Positions 31,925 to 44,066 are shown, counted from the first letter of the stretch. The stretch is DNA of 64,000 nt from Sarcomyxa edulis (GCA_009761415.1 QUOL01000008.1:1116001-1180000); one strand, 5' to 3'. The notes: generated from the letters alone by a model not told the origin. Numbers and translations: made by a program.

Positions 31925-32728
31925 GGGGAGATTAGGGAGATTGAATCAGACCAGATGCCAATTAATGGTTGATTCAACCTGATGGGTAGGTATGGTCCTT
32001 TAGTCACTGTAGCGTTGAATTCTGAAACCACATTAGATGTTGAGCTATAATAGCGTAGGATCCAAGGAGGACAAAGGTCTTACCACCCAGAATATCAATA
32101 CAAGACGCGACTGCTACTTATCACGCTCGCCGTCGTCGGCTTCGAATCTATGCAGCGCTCCAGCGAAAGACAAGTCTAAGTCAACCACTTGCAATTGTCT
32201 TTGAGGGTGCCCGAATATCCGTATCCGTATTCTGATAAAGGTGCTGATAGGCAAGTGAATCTGTTCTAAATAAAATGAGTACGGACGTGGGATGCAAGCT
32301 TCTGACCGACTCGGAGTTGTGTGGTAGAACTACTGACCCGGCCGCGAGAGGCTTCAAACAAAGTTCAAAGCCGGGATCTTTGCAGGTGGAATCTAGTAGT
32401 GCATACTTGCCAGTGAATTGTTCAGTTGACGCCCACTTACTACAGCGGCAACCAGTTAGAGATGGCAGGTGGGAGGAGTGACACCAAGAAGAGTGACACG
32501 GTGTGACAACTATCCGAGAGATCCGCCGAGTCGGCCCGATGATACCCGAACGATAACTCTCCAAAAACATTGTAGTCGAAAACGGAGTCATTATAGCCAT
32601 TGACTCATCCAAGACTCACACTAACAAAACTAACATACTGACTGACTAGTTCCCTGCTAGTAACCCCCGAAAAAGCGTACATCCTACGCACCCGTCTTCT
32701 AGCTTCTAGTCCGACTATCACTAGTACT
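31925..32728. promoter_or_regulatory. Divergent intergenic region, unknown-function gene / STR2
   Basis: 804 bp between divergently transcribed genes, so it should hold both promoters. The minus-strand open frame at 32181-32612 has no family features and I do not call it a gene. Confidence 0.45.
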
Positions 32729-35458
32729 ATGCCTGAAAGTACCCTAGGCTCATCCGTGCCTCCATTCACTGCCCATGCCATATCCGTATCACTGCCTACA
32801 TGGCAAGACAACGTCGAATACGAACAGGGCAGTAAACGTGTCGTTGATGCAATGGTCAATGGGTATCCTAGGTTTTTCATTCATTTGAGTATTCGAAAGG
32901 TTCGTCTGTCTGTTGATCAACCCTACCCTACTCTCTTCCTTCCTTCCCTCCTTTTAGTTCTCTCTGACTCTAACTCTGTTTCTAACTCGTATCGTAGCTA
33001 TCAACCATCTGCGAACAAAAATTCGGCCTCAAAGACGAACGATGCCTCCTCTTCCCCACAAAGCGCATCGCAGAACAATGTCGTTCGTTCATGCAAGACC
33101 AGTCATCCCAGTCAATCCAACCACGCCTCATACATCTCTTGATATGTCCCGAAGACACCGGTATCGTTAACCTCACCACATCCCCCACTCCGCTCTTCAC
33201 CACCTCCACCTCCCCTGCCGCTGTCGTGTCTTCATCTCCAACCTCAACACCACCAGGCGCATCAGCAGACCTACACATAGTCCTATTCCCAGCCGACGCA
33301 TTCCCCCTCGCCAAACAGTTCTGGCAACACACCGGACAAGGCATATCGAGTCGTCAGGCAGAGTACTGCCTCTCCATGCTACCCGAATCAAAATCAACCC
33401 CGTTGTCGTTGTCCCTGCCTCCCTCGCCTACGGCGACGCGGTTTCCTATTAAGACTAAGGGTCCTAATAGACATTATGGCGTGAAAGGTGTAGGTGTGAA
33501 ACCGTCGACTCCCAATACCAATCACACCGAGTTCGTTCCGACCACAACCACCACAACCGCAATCACCACTACGGAGAAGAAACCCGTCGCGGTAGGGGTA
33601 GCGGTAGGGGTAGGGGAAACCGCGAACCCAGACAGCGTCTACCTCGAAGAACGATACGGCCGTAACCTCCCTCTCACATCTGCGGCAGATGCGAAACGAG
33701 CTATGCGGAGACGGCTTGCGGGTGTTCTCCGCGATGGCGAGGGTCTTGAGGGTGGTGTCCGCGGTAGTCCCGAGGGTGTACTCCGTGAGGGTCTCGAGGG
33801 TGTCCTCCATAGTCCCGAGGGTGCTGGTCCCTGTGCTGGTGCCCGTGCTGGTGCTGGTCCTGCTCCTTATGCCGGTCCTAGTCCCCAGGATACCCGTGCC
33901 GGTGCTCATGTCGGCGCACCCAACCTACCCCTCATCCCAAGCTCCCGAGGCGTCTCCGAAGTCACCGAGCACGACGTATTCCTGTACCCAACGGGTATGG
34001 CAGCGGTGTGGAACGCGCATCAGTTAGCGTTGGCGGTTATGCCGCCGGCGAAGAGTGTTTGTTTTGGGTGAGTGCTACGTCTTAAGTGCTTGGCTGTCTA
34101 GTTATTTCTGCCCTGCGTCGACTTACTGATTGACTTCGTCGACTCTGATTTATATTCGCCTGATTACCTGTTTCTTCCTCCTTCCCTTCAAACGAAACGA
34201 TATTGAAACTCGATTTTACTGACTATTGCATTCGAAAAGGTTCCCATACATCGACACCCTCAAGATCCTCGAAAAATGGGGTCCGGGGTGTTATTTCCTA
34301 GGACACGGCTTGGACTCCGATATTGACGAGTTAGAACGTATACTCGCTGCCCATTCTTCCATCCCTTCCCCCACCTCTTCTCCCCCCACCCAACCCACCC
34401 AGCCCCCCTCCCAACCCACCGCCACCCAACCCCCCCTCCTCTCCCTCTTCACCGAATTCCCCTCCAACCCCCTCCTCCGCTCCGCAAACCTCCCCCGTCT
34501 CCGCCTCCTAGCCAATCAACACTCTTTCCTCATCATAATCGACGAAACGCTGGGGAATCTGGTTAATGTGGAGATTCTGGAGTATGCGGATGTGGTGGTT
34601 AGTAGTTTGAGTAAGGTGTTTAGTGGGGAGTCGAATGTTATGGGGGGGAGGTACGTGTTTTTCTTCGTTTATTTCGTTCCTCCCCCTCCCCCTCCCGTTC
34701 TATCCATCCCGAGTCCTCTGTATCATATTATATCGCATCATACTAATCCCCCCTCCCCCCCCCCCAGCCTAGTCCTAAACCCCCAAAGCCCGCACTACCC
34801 AGCCCTAAAAGCCCACCTCACATCAACTTACGAAGACTTTTACTTCAACGAAGATGCTATCTATATGGAGCGTAATTCACGGGACTTTGAGAGGCGGACG
34901 AGGGTGATTAATGGGAATGCTGAGAGGGTTTGTGGGTTTTTGAGGGGGAGGTCGTTGATGGAGAGGGGAGGAGGAGGGGGGGATGGGTGTGTTATTAAGG
35001 AGGTGTTTTATCCGAAGTGGACGACGAGGGAGAATTATGAAATGTGTCGGATCAAGGCATCCTCCATCCCAGGCTCTAGCAGTAGCAGTGGTGGTAGTAA
35101 CGCAGAAGGCGGCTTCGGCGGCCTCTTCTCCCTAACATTCACCTCCCTCCTCGCCTCCCAAACCTTCTTCGACACCCTCCGCTGCCACAAAGGACCCTCC
35201 CTCGGAACCAACTTCACACTCGCCTCCCCTTTTACCATATTAGCGCACTTTGGTGAGTTGGAGTGGGCGGGGGGGTATGGTGTTGAGGAGGGGTTGGTTA
35301 GGGTTAGTGTGGGGATGGAGGATGGGGAGTGGTTGTTGGGGGTTTTTGGGGAGGCGGTTGGGAGGGCTGAGGAGGTTGTGAGGAGGGTGGGGGGGGATGG
35401 GAGGGGTGGGAGGGGTGGGGATGGGGAGCAGAAGCAGTTGACCGCAGGGTTGAATTGA
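32729..35458 (+). CDS. STR2: Cystathionine gamma-synthase
   Basis: Four exons from ATG 32729 to TGA 35456-35458; introns at about 32900-32998, 34070-34240 and 34652-34768 are in phase. The fungal-type N-terminal domain (LSTICEQKFGLKDERCLLFP) precedes the PLP fold: HDVFLYPTGMAAVWNAHQLA, then FPYIDTLKILEKWGPGCYFL, IIIDETLGN and the PLP-lysine motif SSLSKVFSGESNVMGG. The C-terminal domain includes KWTTRENYE and GLFSLTFTSLLASQTFFDTL plus FTLASPFTILAH. The enzyme joins O-acyl-homoserine and cysteine to cystathionine in transsulfuration towards methionine. Two low-complexity inserts are odd for this enzyme: one of about 150 residues (33390-33940) before the catalytic core, and a Pro-rich one at 34365-34440. 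Confidence 0.87.
33755..33915. repeat. Degenerate minisatellite in STR2
   Basis: Repeated GGTGTCCTC/GGTGCTGGTCC-type units encode Pro-Glu-Gly-Val and Gly-Ala-Gly repeats in a solvent-exposed insert of STR2. The opposite strand also shows a long open frame, which is a composition effect. Confidence 0.7.
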
Positions 35459-36154
35459 ATTGATGCAGGCTCGTTCGACCTCTCGTCCCAAGTCAAGTGG
35501 AATAAAATAAGAGGTAGTTGAGATAGCTTTGATGGTTCAGGTACTGATGTACTTACGAATATCTCATTGCGGTGAAATAGTGACTCTTCAACTTGTCGCT
35601 GAACTACACATCGAGATCATCGAGAATGCGGACGGCTTGTACATGTACACGGTTTGTAGATTTACGTACTTAGATATATAGTACGACGTGCGTGAAGATG
35701 AAGATAAATCCTGGATGATATGCAGTTCGTCAAAAATCCTCCTCGTTCATATGTATTCTGCATTATGATTTTGGATTTGTGCGCAAGAGCGTTGCACTAG
35801 TACTGTTCTCAGTTGAGCGACGTATGCAATAATGTCCCAGCGCGAAGAACGACGAAAAATGTGGACTCTGGAGCCGTCCCATTTCCTAGCTTCGTCATGT
35901 CTTCCGTCCTGTAGGTTTCGTCCATATTCTGACAGTGACTGCCCTCTGAGAACGTCACGGTGAAGGGATACAGGCTGCCCTCTGCGAGTGTGAGGGGATT
36001 TTATACAGGCACCGTAAGATGTTCAGAATTCGCGAGGATGTCCTGGAATACCGACTTGGTTAATTTATTTTGGATTTGTTGGATTATTCTTACCGGTACA
36101 ACTCCATATCAATTACATCAGAACAGTACATACTTATCATGCCGTCCGAGTCGC
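35459..36154. other. Intergenic between convergent genes
   Basis: 696 bp between the STR2 (+) and RPC31 (-) stops. No gene recognised; the + frame at 35960-36454 is largely antisense to the RPC31 C-terminus. Confidence 0.6.
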
Positions 36155-37121
36155 TCAATCATAATCACCACCTGTGCAAAGCATGTTGAGAGACTTCTCC
36201 CTAAGAGAAGAATGAAGAATGATTTCACGTACCACCACCACCTTCATCGCCGCCACCACCACCTCCCAAGTCATCCATATCGTCGTTCTCGCCATTATCG
36301 AAATAATTCTCCGCGTAATCGTTGTCATACTCTTCATCGACATCGTAGTCTGACACTTCACCTTGAGAACCGATTTCTGATTTGTCGTCGGAGGATTTTT
36401 CCTAGACCAGACCAGCCAGGAAAGTATGTCAACAAAGGACAGGAAGGAAGGTAAAGTGCGAGTGAATCTATCTACCGCATCTTCCGCGTCATCGGCCATT
36501 TCGTCGATGTTCATGCGCTTTTTTAGCATGGTTTTGTGTTCGACTGGTCAAGCGTGTCTTTAACGGCGAAACACAAATTCACGAGTGAGTGATGATGCCA
36601 TACCTTTCCGCTTTTTCTTGGGATTGAAATAACCTTCAAGAATTTCTGTAGGAAAATATGGCGCGAAGAGATCTTTCCTTTTCAGCGTTGGCTGCGATGC
36701 AGCCGACGGTCTGTATTTATCAGAATAGCGAGGTAGTTCTGTGTGATATGTTAGGATGTAATTAATACCAGCTTGAAAGCAATGCAGACTAACCTGTCGT
36801 TTTACTCGTTTCCACTACGTAGTACGCTGATTTGCGCATACGAGACGCGAATCCGATTTGAAGCTCACTTATTCGTTTCTCGTGGTCCGAGTATTCCGTC
36901 AACACAGGGATTGGATCTAGAGGCTAAACATGCATGCAACATAATGAGCCATCGAGGATCAGTGATGTGTATAATCTATTACGCACTGGATACAAAGCAG
37001 TTGCCTCGCGAGACATGGACTGGATGTCTGCAAAAGTGAGGCCCATCGGAGGAAGACTTGAGCCAAACCCTCCTCGCCCGCCTCCTCGTCCTCGCCCACG
37101 TCCTCCTCCACGGCCAGACAT
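36155..37121 (-). CDS. RPC31: RNA polymerase III subunit C31 (Rpc7 family)
   Basis: Starts at ATG 37119-37121 with MSGRGGGRGRGRGGGRGGF, then LTFADIQSMSREATALYP, the conserved N-terminal block of Rpc31/RPC7. Exons between 36940 and 36600 give PLDPIPVLTEYSDHEKRI, FASRMRKSAYYVVETSK and LKRKDLFAPYFPTEILEGYF (RPC7 signature), then NPKKKRK. The C-terminus is very acidic (DDAEDA, EIGSQGEVSDYDVDEEYDND) and ends GGGGDYD at TGA 36155-36157. Rpc31 is in the Pol III-specific trimer needed for initiation at tRNA and 5S genes. About six small exons. It diverges from YRA1 with a 250-bp spacer. Confidence 0.85.
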
Positions 37122-37371
37122 GTCGCAGAGATCGTAGAATTAATCAATAAGAATTAAGATACCAAGTCGAGAACAAAGGGAACCTGAGTGTCGGGACCGC
37201 AAAGCGGAGTTGATGACTGAGTTTCGACCTACAGACGCGAGCCTCGCACAGCCCACGACTCATTCCCCCTTTGCACCTCCCACCATCTTCATCCCCTCAA
37301 ATTCTCCATTTTTACCTCATTTCCGACTCAGTTGTAGTCCAAAACAGAACTTATTTCACGCTTTGACTATC
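37122..37371. promoter_or_regulatory. Divergent promoter region, RPC31 / YRA1
   Basis: 250 bp between the divergent start codons. A C/T-rich leader precedes the YRA1 ATG. Confidence 0.45.
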
Positions 37372-38846
37372 ATGGATCAATCTCTTGACGATGTGGGTGC
37401 AGTTTGAACTTGTCGTTCGCGCCACATCGTTCTTATCATTTTTTTTCTATCCTCCAGATCATCTCTGCTCGCCCCAAAAGTGTTCGTCGTGGAAGCGGTC
37501 GTCGTGGATCTGCCAGGGCCCAACTCCTTGGAAACCCCGGTCCCAGCCCCGCCGCTCGTGCTCGCGCAGCCGCCACCACAGTACCCGTTGTCAAAACCCC
37601 TGCATCCCAGGTTTCTCAACCTGCCGACAAGATTATCGTTTCCAACCTTCCCCAAGATGTAAACGAAACTCAGATCAAGGTATGTTTTGAGTCGTCTCAT
37701 TTCGTCACGACGAAAGTGTAGCTAAGAGCGGTTTTACCCCATCTTATCAGGAACTCTTCCATTCGACCGTTGGGCCTCTACGTGAAGTCACTCTTCACTA
37801 CGACAGCGCCGGACGGTCAAAAGGTGTCGCCGCCGTTCATTTCCAGAGAAAGGGAGATGGAACCAAAGCATACCAGCAATACAATAACCGACTCATCGAT
37901 GGAAGTTAGTCTCACCTCTTTGCATCTAGTCTCGTTCTAGCGTTCGTGCACTGGGCACAACATACTTCACACCTCCGTTTAAGGAATCGTGGCTCCCTGT
38001 CTCTGTTGGAGTTTTGCTGGCCTCCGACCGATCGACCTTCGACTAAGTTGGAGCAACACCACTTTTGTGTTCAATCCATGTATAGGAGTCGGTGCTGATT
38101 GTCAGAGATCTGGGGAGTTGTGGAATCGCATCTGGTATGAGCTAGTGGGATGGGCTGGGGTAACCAAGCTTGAATACGGTGGGATGTCGAGGGTGATTTT
38201 GTTGCTGCCTAACTGCTTGCAGACTGCAATTACCCACGACACTCGGACTTACTCACGTGGTCGCCTTACGACAACAGAGACACAGCAGCGATGTCCGGTA
38301 ACGATTTGGATCTCGTCTCGGCTTGCCTTTTTTCCGCTCTCGTATCCTCTTATGTTTTACTTGCTCTCCTCCCTCCGCTGAACAGCCGACTGATTAATTC
38401 CTCCGCTTCTTCCTCCCGTCTTTTCGCCACCATCATCACTTCAACTATCCGTATAGAACGTCCCATGAAGATTGAAATCGTTGTCGACCCGGCCCGTCCT
38501 GTAACGCAATCATTGGCTTCGCGAGTAGCGCCTCCACAACAGGCTGCCCCTGCCAATGGTGCCCAGACCCAGGGCGCTAGGTTAGTCCTTGAAGATGCTG
38601 TGAACCAACCAGGTGCTTATGCGTTCATTTTACCCAAAGGACCGGTGCACCTCGAGGAAGGCGTGGGATCAGGGGAGGAAGGGGTGGAGGTGGAGGCCGC
38701 AAGGCTGATAGGCCTCCCAAGAGCGCGGCCGACCTTGATGCTGAAATGGAGGTTTGTGTCACGTACATCTCGCCTTTGCCGCCTCAATTAAACGCTTCTT
38801 GTAGGATTACACCGCCAGCAACGCTCCTGCCCCCGCTGCAGCATGA
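37372..38846 (+). CDS. YRA1: mRNA export adaptor Yra1/ALYREF
   Basis: Exons 37372-37392, 37458-37679, 37751-37904, 38457-38580, 38640-38751 and 38805-38846 join in phase to 224 aa. The start MDQSLDDIISAR is the N-terminal UAP56-binding motif. An Arg/Ala-rich linker is followed by an RRM (IIVSNLPQDVNETQIKELF, then GPLREVTLHYDSAGRSKGVA). An RGG-rich region (GAPRGRRGIRGGRGGGGGR) follows, then the C-terminal UAP56-binding motif KSAADLDAEMEDYTA. Yra1 bridges spliced mRNA to the Mex67/NXF1 exporter through Sub2/UAP56 and TREX. Intron 3 (37905-38456) is 552 nt, about ten times its neighbours. In budding yeast the YRA1 intron is exceptionally long and mediates autoregulation; see findings. Confidence 0.92.
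37905..38456 (+). other. Long intron 3 of YRA1
   Basis: 552 nt with GTTAGT donor and CCGTATAG acceptor, located inside the RRM between RLIDG and RPMKIEIV. The other introns of this gene are 53-71 nt. I found no clear C/D or H/ACA snoRNA boxes. Confidence 0.85.
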
Positions 38847-39264
38847 GTTTCGGATATTATTTCTGTTTTACTGGTTATATGTGTATAGTTCTCCACCCCA
38901 TCTCCAATCTCGAAATCAACGATGCTTCCTCGTCTGTCTTGTTACCGCTTTTTGATATCATACCCTTTTCCAGTGCCAAAATCGTTTATTTCTCAAATAG
39001 TCTTCCCTTATGCACCGGACTAGATGTACTATCCTATAACATTCTACAATCGCTCCTCGTTGCACTTGCTATATGAAAATTAAATTCATACTTTTTCAAA
39101 TATCGTGATGGACGAGGCACAAGGCAATAGATCGATCGCCTTTGACTGAGACTCTCGTTGTAGGCTTTGTGCACGCGTCCGACGTTCATCGCAGCTTCCA
39201 GGACGACCCATACATCCACCACTCGCTGATTTATATCGCAGCCTGATTCCAACGTCGTCCATCA
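38847..39264. other. Intergenic, YRA1 to RAM2
   Basis: 418 bp between tandem + genes, AT-rich, presumably the YRA1 3' UTR and RAM2 promoter. Nothing else seen. Confidence 0.6.
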
Positions 39265-40579
39265 ATGGCTTCTACTCGTGTGCTTTATTCCGAGTCGCCA
39301 GAATGGGCAGACGTCACACCTCAGCAGCAGTACGAGAACGTAGATCCTTTAGCGCCGATTTTCTACACTGTAGAATGTGGGTAGAATCTTGATACCAGGA
39401 TATTTCTATACCGATTGACTGAGAGTATTACAGACAAAGATGCTACAAACTATTTCCGAGGGATCGTCAAGACCAACGAAATGAGCCCAAGAGTCCTTGA
39501 TCTTACAGAGCATATCATTCGTATGAACCCTGCTCATTATTCTGCATGGTAAGTAATCTATTGTACATCTTATCATTGTCTTCCCGATTTCCCCTCCTCG
39601 TTCTAGGCTGAATATTTCGCGTAATCATCAGGCAATACCGATACAAAACGCTTATGGCACTCAATTCGCCACTCGATGTAGAATTGGAGTTGATGGATAA
39701 GTTGGCCGTGCAATTCCTCAAGACGTATCAGGTCTGGCACCATCGTCGACTCATCCTCATTGAGACCAGAAAACCAGCCCCGGAATTACTCTTCATCGAA
39801 AAGTCTTTCAAGGTAGACTCAAAGAATTACCATACGTGGTCCCACCGTCAATGGCTCTTGGCTTATTTCAACGACGATGAGCTCTGGAGTGGAGAACTTC
39901 AATTTGTAAACCGCATGTTGGAAGAGGATTTGCGGAATAATTCCGCGTGGCACCATCGATTCTTCGTAGTATTCCAGTCTGGTGTTAGAGTAGGAGATGA
40001 AGATAATGATTCCGTAGTACGCAGGGAGCTGTCGTGAGTTTCTCTTCCAGCTACTGTATATCAACTGAAACCCAATCAACTTGTCCACCATAGATTTGTC
40101 AAAGAAAGCATTTCTCGGGCGCCTAATAACGCCTCCGCTTGGAATTACCTTCGCGGTCTTCTCGACCACGACCATCTACCATATTCGACACTCTCCACTT
40201 TCGTCAAACCGTATACGGTCCCTCTAGACAAAACTCTAGATGAGGTTGTTGATCTCGAAAATCCAGCCCCGTCGGAAGGAGCCCAGCTGCCTTGCCCCGC
40301 TGCAATAGAATTCATGGCGGACATCTATGAGTCTGAAGGAGGTCAAGATATCCTCAAAGCTACCGAGGTATGTTGTAGATCTCATATTCGGGCACTTAAG
40401 ATACCTTCGTCTGATTCCTTCTATCAGCTATGGAAGTCTCTAGCAAATGAACATGATACCATCCGGAAAAAGTGCGGTGGTCTTCCTTTCCTTATCATTC
40501 ACGGTTCCTTATATTCATTCTTCGCTCTAGATATTGGGAATTTCGTATCAAGGAAGCACTGCAGTCCGTCCAGGCTTGA
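39265..40579 (+). CDS. RAM2: Protein farnesyltransferase/geranylgeranyltransferase I alpha subunit
   Basis: Five or six exons from ATG 39265 to TGA 40577-40579. Prenyltransferase alpha repeats are clear: VLDLTEHIIRMNPAHYSAW, QYRYKTLMALN, TYQVWHHRRLI, NYHTWSHRQWLLAYF, NSAWHHRFFVVF and NNASAWNYLRGLL, each with the W-x-x-R or HxR core. The final exon gives YWEFRIKEALQSVQA after a 58-nt intron. The alpha subunit pairs with Ram1 or Cdc43 to attach farnesyl or geranylgeranyl to CaaX proteins such as Ras and Rho. Length (about 340 aa) is normal for the family. Confidence 0.92.
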
Positions 40580-40873
40580 AATGACACCCGCATCCTTGGG
40601 TTGCGGTTCCGCTTGCTTATCTGACCGGGTACGGGCCTTTCTGGAGGACATTGTATGACCACTTGTATATCTTGGAATAGAACTTTGGATTTCTACGTTA
40701 TGCCCGAAGATTTGAAGCTTGATGTGGGCATATATACTGATTAAGGAAATTTCTTTGGACATGTGGAGCGTAGTAATGTTAGTAGGATGTGCACAGGGCT
40801 AGAGCTATAGTTGCAAGTGTGGTATAGTTGGATGAAGTGGGCAAGAAAATGGCAAGCCGAAGTCCTTGGACCT

Positions 40874-41670
40874 TTACGGGAAACTCAAGATGAATTCCTT
40901 CATCTCCGCCTCCCAGCTACACATGGAATATCCACTACCACCACAGGTACGCTTGAGTTCAGACGAAAACCCGCCGACGATCTTCCTCAACTCGCTCTTC
41001 ACATCGTTGGCCCGTTTCGCGAGGATAGACGCGGACGCTTCATTGTCCGAAATCGAGCGGGGAAAAGAGCGGGAGTAGATTCGAACCATGCGGGAGGTAG
41101 GCTTAGAATGTGTGGATTGGGCGACAACGTGTTTCTCTACTTCCTGGTAAACTTTCGAAGTGGGGTGCATGAGGCCGGCCAACATCGCTGAGGTTTGGTT
41201 GTACGCGATGTATCGGAGCTTTGAATAAAAGTGAACCAGAGATCCGGGGGTACCACAGACGATGGGGCAGTCGGGGTTAGGGCAACCGGCGGGCTCGATG
41301 CCGTCCTTGAGACACTTGCCGTGGAAGTAGCTTGGGAAGATGGCGTTTTCGAGAGACCCGTAAGCTTCTCTTCCATAGGCGGCAAGAATAGGAGCCAAGT
41401 AAGTCATTCGAGATCCAGATCGTTCTGTACCCGAGTGAAGCATGGAATCAATTTCGTTCTCCTGCACGTTGCCACAATCGTTTAGAACTGAGAAATCAGG
41501 ATTCGTGTCGGGCGAAGGTCACTCACGAGTTTCTGGAAAACGGCATGAATGGGTAAAGTGTAGTTTCCGAGGAACGCGTTGGTGATGGATACGATGCATT
41601 GGCCTTCGCAGGCGTTGACAACAGCCGGTACCGCCAGAAGAACAAATAGGTTGTAAAATGAGAGTTGCAT
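40874..41670 (-). CDS. Secreted or vacuolar protein of unknown function, Cys-containing
   Basis: ATG 41668-41670 begins a signal peptide (MQLSFYNLFVLLAVPAVVNA) followed by CEGQCIVSITNAFLGNYTLP. An intron at about 41468-41520 leads into a second exon with ENEIDSMLHSG, YLAPILAAYGREAYGSLENA, FPSYFHGKCLKDG and CPNPDCPIVCGTPGSLVHF, ending at TAA 40874-40876. About ten Cys suggest disulfides. An NYT sequon and an NQT sequon are possible glycosylation sites. I recall similar small proteins in agarics but no function. The C-terminal part after SYSMC may be misread if a short intron is missed. Confidence 0.65.
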
Positions 41671-42131
41671 TATGTGACGGTTGATAGAATGGGTATGATT
41701 ACAAAGGACGCTAGGCGGGAGAGAGCGTTTTGAGAAGATTTTATGAGGGCGGGGAGGAAGAGGGCGATGGTAGAAAGAAATCGGACCCGCCCAAGTCGAG
41801 TGGCGACCAAATAAACAAACAAGAATAACGCGTACATAACCACGTGATGAATATCAATCGATGGCAGCCAAAAGCGGACATCGGTTTTGAAGGCTTTCTA
41901 TATACAAGCATACTCTGTAGATAACTACAAGGGGTCTATACAAAGAGCACGATAAGAACCCGATGCAGCAAGAAAGTCCAAATGCGTACCTAGAAAGGAT
42001 TGCGGAGGTAATCCATCACACGACATCAGCAAAAAGGCTGGAAAATCGCGACTACTTACATTTATTTCGCGCACGTATCCATACACACAGAAATGCCACT
42101 GTCACCAAGACCAAGAACTTATTACAGACTA
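41671..42131. other. Intergenic
   Basis: 461 bp between the secreted-protein gene start and the SDS23 stop. Nothing recognised. Confidence 0.6.
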
Positions 42132-44066
42132 TTAGGTACCAGCACTCCTACTCCTTTCTATCCAAGACTCTACACTCGAGACCGAACTCCGTGCACTAGT
42201 ATTCTCACTAGCACCAGCACCAGAAGTATTTGGCTTTGTAGGCCGGAGATTCGGACTTCGCATGCTAGTACGACTGTTGGATCGGGAGCAGCTGGAGGCT
42301 GAGGAGGAATGAGAAGAAGCAGATGATGCCCGACGGTGACGTTGCATTTGTGTTGGATCGACGTTTGGTATTCGGGCGAGGCGGGCGAATAATGAGAGAA
42401 CTGCGAGATCGGGGAAGAACGGCAAGGTGAGCGATGAACAAAAGGTCAAGCGAAATGGAGAAAAGGGAGGTAAACGCAACTATCAACGACGGAGACTATT
42501 CCTGATAGATTTCCAGGATTGGGAGAAAGAGCGGGCGATCCTGATCCTGATTCGCTCGTGACGAAAAGTCTGTGCGAATTGGCTGCAAGGGAACCAGTTC
42601 CTTTCTCAGAGAAACAGCATAGAAGGCCGAGAAGGCTTACTAGCGAGAAGTTTCTGAATAGTATAAGATAGAGAGCTTGTTGGTGAGACGGAATATACTG
42701 GAGAGGTATGAATCATTAAGGACTGTAGAAAGTAGGGTTGAACTCAATGACTAACCAGGATATTTATCTTCGCCGTCTGTTGAACCGTCCGGTTCCTTGG
42801 GGGTACCACACTCGGGTTAATCAATAAGCCCTAGTGTTTGAATGGAGAAGCCGTACCTTTATCAGTGATATGAACTGATGCAAGGGTGTGTACAGGATTT
42901 GGTTGCTTTGGGAGGGTACGACAATCTAAATCAGAGACTTAGATAACGAACGTAAACATTCTTGAATCAAAAACTCGCCTTCCCAACGTCAGTTACGCTA
43001 ACAGCGCTCAAAAGCATACCCGTGTCGTCATCGAGAACGGCTATACTACTGACGCCCTCTTCGCTCATTAGTTTCATGGCGTCCAGTACAGTCGAATTCG
43101 AGGTTGACGCAACCACGGACGAATAGATATTAAGACAAGGTAAGGAGAGAAAGTTGAGATTATTGTTTAGATATTGCTGCAAAGATGGGTTTTCTTTGGC
43201 GTAGGAGGCAAACCATGATAGTACGCGGCGGTCAGATACCATACCGATGTATCCATTGGATGGTGAGGGTGCTTGTATTAGAGCTATAAGGCGATCAGGA
43301 TGTCATTGTCAGGTGTTTCTTCAGGGTCGAGAAACGCACGAACCTCTGTGTGCTCCCTTTGCGAAAACCTCTAAAAGTGAGATGATTGTAGCGTTGTTAG
43401 GTAGCGTTTGTATAGGATTCTTCTCGGACAGATCTTCAGAGAGACGTTATAATTTTCTTGAGGATTTGAGGGGAAGGCTAAACCAACTCACTGCTGACGA
43501 GATCGATAGAAACGCGACCTCCCCGCGCAGCGTTCACGATCCGTTCGACACGCGGATTGTCTCGAAGCTCTTCAGGAGGAAGAGTATGTCTCGTAGCAGC
43601 AAGCGTGAGGAATGCATTAACATCAGAGAACTAAAGAATCATCATTATTTGTTTCATGCATTCGGATGGACGATCGACATACATCGAACAATCCAATATA
43701 TGGAGACGTAGCATCAGATGTATGAGAGTTTACAGCCAGGCAGAGAATGTCTTCAGACAAGAGGATCTGTTTCTCACATACGTTAATGAGAATACACCCA
43801 CGGATGAGTAGACTCACGTCGCACGCATCCTCCACGCTCGTTTCCGCTTCTACCGCGACGATGCGGGAGTCGATGAGATCTGCCATACAAAACGGATGGT
43901 TAACAAACAAAACACAACTCTGAAGTGCTGAATATGCACCTCGAGCGTATACTTTCCGCCAGTCTTCAATCCACCGCTCCGAATCGGCGTCGGGGGCTGT
44001 CGCGATGAGGAGGGGTCTATTTCCTTGGGAACTGCTGAAAGACATCCGTTGTGCTTTATTGGGCAT
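42132..44066 (-). CDS. SDS23: CBS-domain protein Sds23
   Basis: Starts at ATG 44064-44066 (MPNKAQRMSFSSS; a second in-frame ATG lies 21 nt further) and ends at TAA 42132-42134, about ten exons. Four CBS-like units are recognisable: DLIDSRIVAVEAETSVEDAC with SPYIGLFD; SEKNPIQTLPNNATIISLLE with GYIGMVSDRRVLSWF; LPCLNIYSSVVASTSNSTVL with GVSSIAVLDDDTG and AVSVTDVGK; and YPVYSVSPTSSLSYTIQKLL with HRLFVTSES and LSGIVSVVDILSLFARLARI. The Ser-rich tail SSASSHSSSASSCSRS is typical. Sds23/Moc1 inhibits PP2A/PP6-type phosphatases under stress and affects mitotic entry and cell separation. A 190-bp divergent spacer separates it from the CNH gene. Confidence 0.87.

Noticed and set aside
32181..32612. 143-codon minus ORF upstream of STR2
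   Set aside because: No family features; lies in a divergent promoter region.
33394..33909. 171-codon minus-strand ORF
   Set aside because: Antisense to the repeat-rich insert of STR2; its Gly/Thr repeats are a mirror of the minisatellite.
41070..41100. GATTCGAACC resembling a tRNA T-loop complement
   Set aside because: Lies within the coding sequence of the secreted-protein gene and no cloverleaf can be built around it.
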